Below, one piece after another: positions 54,215 through 63,312 of a DNA stretch of 64,000 bases (position 1 is the first letter of the stretch; every line of letters begins with the position of its first letter). Under the pieces are notes generated by a model. That model saw only the letters and a program-made list of their open reading frames with translations, was not told where the DNA came from and made no database searches. Source of the stretch: Ambrosia x helenae (Eukaryota; Streptophyta; Magnoliopsida; Asterales; Asteraceae); contig CM061233.1 in assembly GCA_030844895.1 (NCBI GenBank), positions 90,233,563 through 90,297,562 of the forward strand, written 5' to 3'. A program made the translations under genes and the position numbers.

Positions 54215-57186
54215 AACAATTTAAGTTCGTCTTCATCGGAAGTCTGTCTAGTATCTATCGAATCAGCTTCCGGCAAAACATTCTTATAAAATTCTAAGGC
54301 CATCCTGTGCCGCATTTTTAAAGCTGCTACTTGGGTGTTTTCATATTTATTTAGAGGTTCGTTTTTAATCAACCTCTTAATAAATATGCACACCCAAACC
54401 CCACAATCACCAAGATGTCCAGACTGTTAGGGTACATCTAGAGGCTCTACGACTTGGAAAGGAGGGGCATAGATGTATGGGTTAACGTATTCGTAATAAT
54501 TATTCGATCTTAGCCAAAGGTCAAATGCGTAATTAATATTGCATATGACCTCCCTTTTGGCCTCCCGTAAGCCCGTCAAAGCAGTAAACTGCAAAATATA
54601 GAAAGAACATTATCAAAATTAACACTATTACTTAACGAAAACCGGCATTAAAAAAATAGGTTCAACATTTACCTGTCATAGATAGTAAACGTTCGCTGGC
54701 ACAGGTTAAAAACTCCGAGGATCCAATGTTGTTTGCTTATATTCATCACAACATATACCTATTAAATCGCGAATAGTTTGAAACAAAATGTTAAAAGCAA
54801 TCAATCATAATATGTTCAACAAACAAATTTATAATTTAAATTAGAAAAACAACCTCGTCAACATCAGCGATGTTTGGAAACGGGTCGAACGACCCATCAA
54901 ACAAATCTCTATAACCCTGCTTATTATCAGGGTTAAGTACACCCAACACAAAATATGGAGGAAGGATGCTCCAACGGGAGGTTGAGCTCCTAAGAGTGTC
55001 GTAAAGATGTAAAGTCCATCCATATATGTGCTATAATAAATAAAAATTAATATTCAATATTAAACTGCGGTAATATATTAATTAAATTAAATATACTTAA
55101 TAAAAGTAACAAATATTTAAAATTATTACCTCCGTGCCGAACCAACCGAGTGAGTCATCACCGAAAAGATCTTCCCAAAAGCCATTCGGGAATATACTTC
55201 CCCTCAACAGTGCACAAGTTCTATTTTTATCCTTTTGTTTTGGATACCATTTTTTTATTTGTTTTATGTTTTCGTTTTCATCGTTTGATTTCAACTTCTT
55301 CTTTTTTGCACCTTTTATTGTTGTGAATGGGAAAGCATACACGAGGCTGGCTTTGTTGACCTTTGAGACCGTCTCAACTGTTAAAGTGACAAAAGTAAAC
55401 CAATTATTTTGAATTTAAATGCTAAACTATGAAGGAAAAAAATAAATGAAAACATAACTACCTCAGGCTTTTGTAAGCCGTCGGTGTTTGGTTTATATAC
55501 ATCACCCGAGCTAAAAAAGTCATCAACATTCTCATTGTGATGCGAGCTCGTCGGGCCTTCCACACCAGTAGGTTGGGATTTACGTACCTAAGATTTGAAA
55601 ATGTAAATTATTTAAAACTTTTCAACAAATTAATACGGATTAATAATAATCATACGACAACTTTACCTCAGGTAGTAAACCCTTCAACTTGTTATTGTAA
55701 AAGTTTTCCAACCTATCATCCATCAACGCTTTAAATTGCTCTATTAATTCATCATTGATAGTGTAGATCAACAGCCGGCTCACCGTAAACCGTATGCTGA
55801 TCATCGAAACCACCATCCACACCATCCGCTGCAGTATTATCAAAATTTACATAGGCAGACGGATGAAACTCGGCCGGCTTTTTAAAGCACCCTTGAGACG
55901 AGGATTTTTGTGCTCGTAAAAAATGGGCGCTATCAGCGTACCAGGCACAGAGCAACTCAGAATCATTCGGAAGTAGAAACCTATACGGCTTAAACCCTTC
56001 AGCCTGAAGCGCAACAATTTTTTTTTCAAATTTTATCACTTATATTTAGTTTTTCAAAAAAGATTGTTGAAAATGATTTCAAAAGATTACCATAGAAGTT
56101 ATGGTGATGATACGATCAATGGTCGGCCTCTGCATTTTTCTTCCCGGACCCCAGGAAAGAACTCTGGGGATTGCATCCCCAATAAAAAACCTCCATCGTT
56201 TTTAAATTCTGGAAATATCTCATATATCTAGATCTGCAAGTTTTTAAACAAAATTTAGATTTATTTGATCAAATATTTGTTAAAATTAATAAATAAAAGT
56301 AAATAATTCATAAAAACTAATACCTTGAAAACCCAATTACATGATTTTAAACTGAAGCCTTTTGTACCCCGCTTTTGAATCAGGTGCATGTTATTGATGT
56401 TTTTAACCAAATCTTCCCAAAAATAACTTCCCCATGGAAAGCTATTCAACACTACAAAGTCATCAACCAGATCGAGCACAAGATCATCCACGGTCCCGGA
56501 AGTTTGGTTACCCTTAAACACCGATTCAATCATTACCAAGATACAAATACGGACAACATCATCTACCGCATAACCGCTCCAGTCACCGTTGAAAATAGCA
56601 CAAACACTTTCATAGGATACCTTACTCACTTCACCAAATATTCGTCTTTTAAACGATGTTGGGATTGTACGAGTTCCCAACCATCGTGACGGCCAAATCT
56701 TAAGCTCGTTATCAGACAAAATTGTTGTGGAGTGAATAGAAGACTATTAGGACCGATTTGATAAAAAAGGCCGTCGATACTAGGTAGTCCCGTCTCAATC
56801 TGATGTTGTGCCACTGAGAGTAACAAATTACTTTCGCAAAGATGGCTTGTAACATCCAGAAAGTGACCGAAGACGGTCTCCCTAAAACGGCTTTGCATTG
56901 CCTCGGACATTGTATCTTTCATTTGAGTTACTTTCCTCCAAGCACTTCGGACTTTTATTTCGGTATCAGACTAAAAAAAAGGTTATAAAAAATATTTAGT
57001 AACGAACAAAGTAAATGAAAAATGATAAAAATACTTGAATGAAAAATGGTAGTAAACGCTTACCGGAGGAGGTAAGCTCCGAGGAGGATTCGGCTGTTGT
57101 GGGTGCCGAAAAAACTCTTCGTACTGTTCCTCTTGTAGGGTTTGATTTGCGTTCATCCGGTCGACAAAGTCATTCGGATCAAACAT
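54215..57186 (-). pseudogene. DUF1985-Ulp1 (C48) protease, near-complete multi-exon gene with lesions
   Basis: About nine exons on the minus strand. MTMFDPNDFVDRMNANQ (57186-57064); DUF1985 (56970-56324: FGHFLDVTSHLCESNLLLSV, DDFVVLNSFPWGSYFWEDLV, then MHLIQKRGTKGFSLKSCNWV); IPRVLSWGPGRKMQ (~56150); linker exons (56039-55669, 55580-55468, 55384-55130); Ulp1 domain start (GWTLHLYDTLRSS, WSILPPYFVLGVL, PFPNIADVDEV, 55023-54841); HWILGVFNL and FTIYD (~54690); final exon with QSGHLGDCGVWVCIFIKR (~54420). Thus His, Asp, Gln and Cys of the SUMO-protease triad and oxyanion hole are all present, unlike the two paralogues. Breaks: frame changes near 56660, ~56185 (T-run) and ~55760, and an in-frame TAA at 54427-54429 three residues before the Gln region. 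Confidence 0.78.
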
Positions 57187-57554
57187 GGTCAAACGGGTTT
57201 GGTCAACCTCGATTAATGGTCAACAAAAAAACAAACAAATGAATCAACGGTCGACGGTGTGCACGTTCGTGGTGGACCACTTGACCAAAAATATGTCGTG
57301 TGGTCCCGTTTGTGTCGTTTTCAATGAAAAAAAATTTAAAAACTTTAAAAAGGAACGTTAATATTACCTTTTATAAATTATAAATGATCGTCGTCTGATA
57401 TTTTGACCGGGGTCCTAGCAAACCGTTCGCCGGAAAAAAGATGATAAACAAAGAAAACGGAAAAAGAGCCTTCCCGTCAGCGTAGCGTCTTTCGGTGGAG
57501 AGAATTTCACCGAAAGTTTTACTTTTACCCCCAAAAGGTAAACCCTAGGGTGGG
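57187..57554. other. upstream region of the DUF1985-Ulp1 gene
   Basis: Non-coding. TTATAAATTATAAATG-like sequence near 57370 could supply a TATA box for the minus-strand gene. Contains TTCACCGAAAG and a poly-A stretch. Confidence 0.4.
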
Positions 57555-57955
57555 ACCGGGCTGCATGAGCCGGGTCCGGTTCCCAAAGCGTCTGTCTCAG
57601 GAGACGGTCTGACCAAGACGGGTCAGGTTCCCAAAGTGTCTCGGAAGACCCTCTGACAAAGCCGGGTCCCGGTTCCCAACCCGTCTCTTGAGCCGGTACC
57701 CGGAACGATCTGGTTGAGCCGGTTCCGGTTCCACCCCCGTCTCATGAGACGGGTCGCTGACTGTACCCGGAACGATCTGATTGAGCCGGTTCCGGTTCCC
57801 AACGCGTCTCAGGAGACCGTTCCCTGAGACGCCGTTGAATGAGCCGGTTCCAGTTACCAACCGTCTGACGAGACGGTTCCCAAAGCCTCTCAGTCGGTTC
57901 CCAAGGAGACGGTTCCCATTGCCTATCAGACGGTTCCCGAGACGGCATTTTGTGG
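57555..57955. repeat. internal GAGACGG/CCGTCTC array in the divergent intergenic region
   Basis: About 400 bp of repeated short modules: GGTTCCCAA, GAGCCGGTTCC, GAGACGGTT, CGTCTC, ACCCGGAACGATCTG (twice). The same words occur in the two subterminal clusters of the element. It ends abruptly at GCATTTTGTGGGCCCC where AT-rich sequence begins. It lies between the DUF1985-Ulp1 gene (reading left) and the Ulp1-like gene (reading right). No coding claim. Confidence 0.8.
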
Positions 57956-58101
57956 GCCCCTAATTAATTAAACATTTAAAAAACAAAAAATTAAAAATTT
58001 AAATAAATAATCTATATTTAAAGTCATCTTTATATAAGTAGTTGTAATGTAAAATACTTTGTCGTTAAAAAACGTTGTTGGAGAAGTTTCGGTACAGAAA
58101 A

Positions 58102-59140
58102 ATGTCTGACGGCCGTGATAAAAATATAGCTCCAGAAGAATACTTTTCTCAACCAGAGAAACATTCCTCGAGTTGGATACTAAAAAAATGGAGGCGTCCA
58201 AAGGAACCTGAAATTACCAAAGAAAGAGAATTTATCAGTAATCGACAAAGCTTACACGGAAACATTATCGGCAAATGGGCTATACCGGACAATGAAAATG
58301 ATAATTGGGCAACTAATGTTGTTGACTTCTACAATAAAGGCGACGCACCGTTTTGTTATTCTGCTGTTTTTTCAAGAAGTATTGAGCTTGATAAAAATTT
58401 TTGGGGAATTTTGTTGGGCTATCGTTCTAACGGCTACCTCACACCAACAGTAAAAACTTAAATTTTAATGTTTTTTTTTTTATTTTTTTACTTAAATTGT
58501 GATTCAATTATTTTTTAGCATGTTGAAGGATGGGTTGGAAGACTGATGAACTGGATGAGTAGAAAGCTTCAAAAAAATGCTTCGCTAAATATGCGGTGGA
58601 CAATTCTTCCACCAAAATTTTATAATTCGTTATTAGAATCTGTTCCAAAAAACGTGGCCAACTATTGCAATGGCAAATTCAAACCGTTTCCTTCATTTTT
58701 CGACGTTGATTTTGTTTTTTCCCATTCAGCTTGAAAATAGGGAATGGTTACTCGTGCGACTAGAGTTGGTGACACAAGAACTTGTTATGTATGCTTGTGA
58801 AGACCTTCGTATCAGAGACAAATACAGAACCATTGTTCACCCAAAGCTGACGAAGATACAAGTTTATTTAGGAGCTTTACTAGTGAACATAAGATTCTGG
58901 AAGAAGACAGGTAATCCAGAAAAATGTATAACTTTCAATCTTAACGAAGACTATATTGCACCACATAACTCCCTGTCTGGTAATGAAGCGGTATATCTTT
59001 GTATGCTGATGGAGCATTTGGTTACTGATAAACCAATTACTACGAACGGTGATCTAAAACAAACATGTTCGTCTTACAGACGATTCATGGCTGAAAAAAT
59101 GTATTTCCGGAGGTGCTTACCACGTCCAAACAATTCTTAA
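58102..59140 (+). pseudogene. Ulp1-fold protein lacking the catalytic triad (plus strand)
   Basis: Exon 1 58102-58449 (MSDGRDKNIAPEEYF, WAIPDNENDNWATNVVDFYN, FWGILLGYRSNGYLTPT), intron 58450-58518 (GTAAAA ... TTTTAG), exon 2 58519-59140 (HVEGWVGRLMNWMSRKL, WTILPPKFYNSLLESVPKN, PFPSFFDVDFV, then after one extra base in a T-run PIQLENREWLLVRLELVTQE, IRFWKKTGNPEKC, LSGNEAVYLCMLMEHLVTD, CSSYRRFMAEKMYFRRCLP). The domain parallels Ulp1, but the HW motif is REW, the Asp site is altered (MYACEDL), and the Cys site reads NEAVYLC. AATAAA follows at 59139. Mirrors the minus-strand paralogue. One homopolymer base is all that breaks the frame, so it may be a real gene for a non-catalytic Ulp1-like protein. 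Confidence 0.7.
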
Positions 59141-59266
59141 TAAAATGTTCTTATTTTGGAAGTTTATTTATTTTTTTAAATGTGCTTATTTATTTTTACC
59201 TACCATATTAATTACATTTATTTATTTACCATATTAACTATTTAATTAAATTAAATTATTTCACAC

Positions 59267-59274
59267 TATAAATA
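59267..59274 (+). promoter_or_regulatory. TATA box of the first Myb/SANT-like gene
   Basis: TATAAATA, 71 bp between its end and the ATG at 59345. The second gene has the same spacing, so promoter and gene were likely duplicated together. Confidence 0.65.
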
Positions 59275-59344
59275 CCCACCAAACTAACAAATTCTTCACT
59301 ACATCACACATTTTTCTTACAAAACATCAATCAAACCAAGTAAA

Positions 59345-59719
59345 ATGTCTTCATGGACGGACGAGGAGATCCTTGGGGTTACATTGGCATGGCGAAATGT
59401 AACCGAAAACACCCGAGTTTCGAACACTAGTCAAGAAATTCGTGCAACTCCATTTTGGAGTAGAGTATTTTTCGAGTTTCGAACACTTGTCGGCGTTCAG
59501 ACAAACCGTACGACCCAAGATGTTACAGAAAAGTTTCACAACGTCAAGGCGGAGTGCACCGTATTCGAAGGGTTCTTCAACTCCAACAAAGAGGAGTCGC
59601 CAAACGAGTCCGAGGAAGGACTCATTGAATTGGCGAAAATCGACTACTTGTTGGACTACGACGAAGACTTCGGATATGTTTCCGCGTGGCATTTGTTACG
59701 TGATTATATTTATATTTAG
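59345..59719 (+). CDS. Myb/SANT-like (trihelix-type) DNA-binding protein
   Basis: 124 residues, intact, single exon. The start gives MSSWTDEEILGVTLAWRNVT, the first SANT helix with the conserved W and acidic run; then TPFWSRVFFEFRTLVGVQTN, TTQDVTEKFHNVKAECTVFE and GYVSAWHLLRDY. The pattern (W.DEE..L..AW; FW..V...F; R....L..KW/F....) is that of the single-domain Myb/SANT-like proteins common in plant transposons, which often act as DNA-binding partners of a transposase. The third-helix Trp is replaced by Phe (EKFHNV). Poly(A) signal AATAAA at 59776. Paralogue of the next gene. A role in recognising the element's GC-rich repeats is inference. Confidence 0.75.
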   Translation: MSSWTDEEILGVTLAWRNVTENTRVSNTSQEIRATPFWSRVFFEFRTLVGVQTNRTTQDVTEKFHNVKAECTVFEGFFNSNKEESPNESEEGLIELAKIDYLLDYDEDFGYVSAWHLLRDYIYI

Positions 59720-59883
59720 GTTTTATTAAAAATAATTTTATGTAATGTTTTTTTTTTAATGTAATTTTTATTATTAATAAAGTGTTTTAATTTATTTAGT
59801 GTTTTATAAAATGTTCTAATTTTTACTATGAAATCTATTGATATTCCCTATTGAATGCTTAACCCACCCGCATATATCCTTCC

Positions 59884-59891
59884 TATATAAA
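59884..59891 (+). promoter_or_regulatory. TATA box of the second Myb/SANT-like gene
   Basis: TATATAAA, 72 bp between its end and the ATG at 59964. Confidence 0.65.
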
Positions 59892-59963
59892 GCCAATAGA
59901 CGGTTGCCTTTTACAGACCATCAATACACCGTCACAGAAAAGAAACCCAAACCCAAAATCACA

Positions 59964-60326
59964 ATGGCACCCAAACCGTGGACGGAAGAAGAAGAAATTG
60001 CCCTGTGCACTGCTTGGATGACTGTTAAAGAAAACCCACCACGTCGAGGGTCCATTTGGCCAGTCGTTCTCAACGAGTTCAAAGTTTTGGTTGGAGGTTC
60101 AAGCAGGTCAACCGAGTCTCTCAACCGGAAGTGGACGGACTTGCTAAACAAGTGCCGTCTCTTCGAGGGGTTCTATCAAACCGCTGTCCGTGAACTCCCA
60201 CAAGAGACTGCGGACCATGAAAAACTTGAACATGCCAAGATTGAGCACGAGTTTTCGGGCCGACCACCCTTTACTCATTTGTCGGCGTGGCAAATGATTC
60301 GTGATGTCCCCGGGGCTTTGGATTAG
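59964..60326 (+). CDS. Myb/SANT-like (trihelix-type) DNA-binding protein, paralogue
   Basis: 120 residues from MAPKPWTEEEEIALCTAWMT; an upstream open stretch from 59838 is not used because it contains the TATA box. Keeps the three tryptophans of the fold better than its neighbour: PWTEEEEIALCTAWMTV, SIWPVVLNEFKVLVGGSSRS, ESLNRKWTDLLNKCRLFEGF, then EHAKIEHEF and THLSAWQMIRDV. The C-terminal SAWxxxRD ending is shared with the first gene. AATAAA at 60370. Open and undamaged, in contrast to the transposase. Confidence 0.78.
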   Translation: MAPKPWTEEEEIALCTAWMTVKENPPRRGSIWPVVLNEFKVLVGGSSRSTESLNRKWTDLLNKCRLFEGFYQTAVRELPQETADHEKLEHAKIEHEFSGRPPFTHLSAWQMIRDVPGALD

Positions 60327-60459
60327 TTTTTTTTTTTTTTACTTTTAATGTTCCTTTTATTTACGTTTTAATAAAATGTTTATGTTAAGTTTATATTGTT
60401 TAAAGGGATTGTTTTGTTTAAATTTATAAAACCGTAACCCCAAAAAGTAGAGAACACAT

Positions 60460-61116
60460 GACCTTAAACAAATAATGATTTAAACAAATAATAATAGGGA
60501 TCCAATAAAAATACAACTAAAGTATTATAACAATTACAATATACAAACAATAATAATTCACGAAGTCGTTCAACACGTCGAACACCGAGACATTTCCGTT
60601 GCTTGGACCGCCGAGATATATTTTCGCAGTGTGCTTTATACCCACTGTCCAGTCTCATCTTCGTCATACTTAATACATAAATATATGTACGGACAGATCC
60701 TTACCAACGGTCCGGACAAGTCAAAGAATAAACTCTCCTAAATATCACATCCGACCGTCTTGTACATGTAAAAGACGGATGATCCAGAAGATCATGATAG
60801 AGATTTAGGAAGAGGATGAACTTGCCAATAAAGTAGACTACCAAATCGTAGATGCAAATTACAGGGTTAACCCACGTGTAGATGCAACAACAATCCAAGT
60901 AGTATTATGTAGATGTAACAACAATCCAACCGAAGCCTTTTTCGCTTTACTTCTCACTAACTCCGACCGAAACCTATCCATCACTTCAACCTTTCGCTCC
61001 AAATGTCTTCCCAAGTGATTGGACATCAACTTAAGGCCAAAGAAAACGGGTGAAAGGGGTGTGGATGTTGATGATGATAATTTAGGTAAGCGGGGAGCGG
61101 AGCAGAAGCTTTCCAT
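60460..61116 (-). other. unassigned possible minus-strand gene
   Basis: On the minus strand 61116-60900 is open (MESFCSAPRLPKLSSSTSTP then HLGRHLERKVEVMDRFRSEL), partly helical and basic, and 60667-60560 is open (MTKMRLDSGYKAHCENISRR then VRRVERLRELL). They could be two exons of one small gene near the right end of the element, or chance. I do not recognise either. Confidence 0.3.
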
Positions 61117-61450
61117 AGAATGGGATTAGATAAATCCCAAAGGCTTAGGTTTAAAAAGTGCCATAATTTTAACCGAAAAAATATTCGGGTTTTCTGAAAC
61201 TCAAAAACACATCGAATAATCTAACTAAATTTGAAAAAAACATTTGAGAAAATTTTGTTTTGATTTGGTAAAATATTTTGGCTTTGATTAATTCAAAGAG
61301 ATGATACTTCAAAGAAGTGATACTTCAAAGAAGTGTCTAAATGTGTTTTTTTTTCAACCAAACCTACATATTTATACCCAAACAAAATTTGAAAAAAAAT
61401 AAAAAATAAATTAATTAATGGCTGGAGACGGTTCAGCCAAAACGGATTCG

Positions 61451-61735
61451 GCTAAGCCGAGCCGAAGACGGCTTAAATTGAGCCGTTGGTGAACCGTCTT
61501 AGGGACCCCACCGGAGATGGCTTTGCGGCCCTGACACGTCTCAAGCCGCCACCGGAGATGGGTGGCAGACATCGGGATCGTAACCGCCACGTGTTGGGTT
61601 GCTACTGGTTGGAAACCAAAGGCTCTCGGAAGACGGTTCAGCCCTTTTGGATACCGTGACCGGTCTCTCCAAAGACCCGGGAGAGGGCTATCTATGCAAA
61701 ACGCCCGGTCAAGGGGTTATTTTGGCCATTTTCCC
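61451..61735 (-). repeat. right terminal inverted repeat of the Mutator-like element
   Basis: Complement of 49340-49622 with a few substitutions and single-base indels in runs (for example GCGTTTT for GCGTTTTT). GAGACGG-type words continue inward to ~61430. Confidence 0.95.
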
Positions 61736-61893
61736 AAACATAAATGTTCTAATCTTCAAGACCATGCACGTGAACTATTGAACTTTTAACATGCAACTCC
61801 TACTTTTCATGTCAACCAATACCAAGTAAGATTAACCATCACCCATGACCGTATGTTAGACCATGCCTCGTAAACAAACCGATTAACCCAACA

Positions 61894-62614
61894 ATCACTC
61901 CCTTAATCGGTTGTTTACACCATTCGCACACGGCAACACCAAATCACTTATTTCTCGAACCATCTTGACTTCTACCGGACACCCGACCTCAACCTCGGTC
62001 ACGTCCAAAGTCATTCTTTAACTCGACTTATCCCGGACACCCGGCCTCCACCTCGGCCCCGTCCAAAGTCGTATAACACCACCACTACTACTACTACCGA
62101 CTGTTGTTTTTCACCACACGGAACCGTTTTGTGCTCAACACTTCCGTGAGAGCGTTCTTCTACCGATCAAGAAAACAAAGCCACCCGCTTCTACCGTTAT
62201 CCATCACCTGCTAAACGAACTAAATCACAACTACCCGCTTGATTTTTTCTGCTCGTTTTTCCCGCAACCTGGTTAACCTCTCCTTCTGGTAAAACCCACA
62301 ACTTCCTGCCGGCTTTTTAACAACATAACACAACCATGAGACACTGGTGTTCACCCGTCACCCGTCATCTCACCCCGTGATAGAGTGACACGAACAACCA
62401 CCTTGCCTTCGTATTTTGCTGTGATACAGCACCGAGAAACCACGAACGGACACCTTTTGTTCATACCGATCACCTCGTTCACAAATAACGGTACTCCCCG
62501 TCGTCTAACCCGAAACGTCCGACCCGAACAACATCCCGTGATCTGTGGTAAAACACGTTTGTACAACCAACCTGCTGTTCCGAACCCTCTTTCACACGCC
62601 TGCCCTCCACCAAA
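61894..62614 (-). other. internal region of the small LTR retrotransposon
   Basis: 721 bp without coding capacity. A ~62-bp repeat occurs twice (CGGACACCCGACCTC ... CGTCCAAAGTC near 61976-62013 and CGGACACCCGGCCTC ... CGTCCAAAGTC near 62034-62071). Next to LTR B the minus strand reads TGGTGGAGGGCAGG, a possible primer site for an unidentified tRNA. The size is that of a TRIM-like element. Confidence 0.6.
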
Positions 62615-63088
62615 TGTTGGTTTAGGCCCCAAAACACACACTACAGACTCACTCAATGTATGTATATATTGTACCGAAGATAAAGAAGAAAATGGAAAAA
62701 CTTCATATTATTGAATGTACTACAATGGCTTTATAAATAGCTTTACACAGTTACTTGGTAAACAATAAAATTACTACTCCTAAAGACTAGCACAAACTTA
62801 AACTTATGACCTAAAGCCTTCCAACGTACACTTTTCTCAACTACACATCCATGGAATTCGGTCAAACACTCAACCTATAATACCAAGTACAACTACTAAC
62901 AATTATTAAATAAAGTATATAGTAAAACATAAATGTTCTAATCTTCAAGACCATGCACGTGAACTATTGAACTTTTAACATGCAACTCCTACTTTTCATG
63001 TCAACCAACACCAAGTAAGATTATTAGTAACCGTCACCCATGACCGTATGTTAGACCATGCCTCGTAAACAAACCGATTAACCCAACA
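62615..63088 (-). repeat. LTR B of the small LTR retrotransposon (uninterrupted)
   Basis: 474 bp, TGTTGGTTTAGG ... TTAACCCAACA. Its sequence corresponds in order to 39033-39102, 49098-49339 and 61745-61893, proving that the intervening blocks were inserted into LTR A. A TATA-like TTTATAAATAGC lies at ~62733 on the plus strand. Confidence 0.92.
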
Positions 63089-63093
63089 ATAAT

Positions 63094-63312
63094 AAGTGAG
63101 ACAAAGATAGATTCTCCTTGTAGAAGTTTCTCAATACTAAAAACCTTTATAAGTGTGCCCTGCAAGTTTGTATCAAACAAGGTAAGCATTAGCACCCCAT
63201 GTATTATTAAGCTCCAACCAGATTCATATGCACAAGGGTTGTTCACGAGCCGAGTGAAGCCAGAGTGAGACCGAAGAGTGGTCGGGGTGCGGAGGAAGAG
63301 TGGCCCGGGTGT
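63094..63312. other. non-coding flank
   Basis: Includes a partial extra copy of the hAT-like element head (GGGTTGTTCACGAGCCGAG at ~63236) followed by GGGTGCGGAGGAAGAG and GGGTGTGGAGGAAG repeats. Confidence 0.5.

Larger units (their letters stand above)
49331..61744. mobile_element. 12.4-kb Mutator-like element with Ulp1, GRF and Myb/SANT genes
   Basis: Body 49340-61735, ends GGGAAAATGGCCAAAATAAC and its complement, terminal inverted repeats of ~284 bp, and a perfect 9-bp target duplication AAACATAAA (49331-49339, 61736-61744), the size diagnostic of Mutator. LTR B of the host element keeps the uninterrupted site (AAACATAAATGTTC, ~62929). It contains, left to right: transposase (+), Ulp1-like gene (-), GRF zinc-finger gene (+), DUF1985-Ulp1 gene (-), motif-rich divergent interval, Ulp1-like gene (+), two Myb/SANT-like genes (+), and an unassigned minus-strand region. 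Mutator-like elements with DUF1985/Ulp1 genes are known in plants (Kaonashi type); this combination of cargo I cannot place exactly. Confidence 0.95.
39028..63093. mobile_element. small LTR retrotransposon, host of a three-element nest
   Basis: LTR A starts TGTTGGTTTAGG at 39033 and ends TTAACCCAACA at 61893; LTR B runs 62615-63088 with the same termini. Perfect ATAAT duplications flank them (39028-39032, 63089-63093). LTR A is split by a LINE, a copia element and a Mutator-like element, about 22.4 kb in all. The internal region is only 721 bp and non-coding, so the element was non-autonomous. Short aligned blocks of the two LTRs differ at roughly 4-6%, making it the oldest layer. A purine stretch (AAGGGAGTGAT on the minus strand at LTR A) suggests right-to-left orientation; the primer site is unclear. 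Confidence 0.88.
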
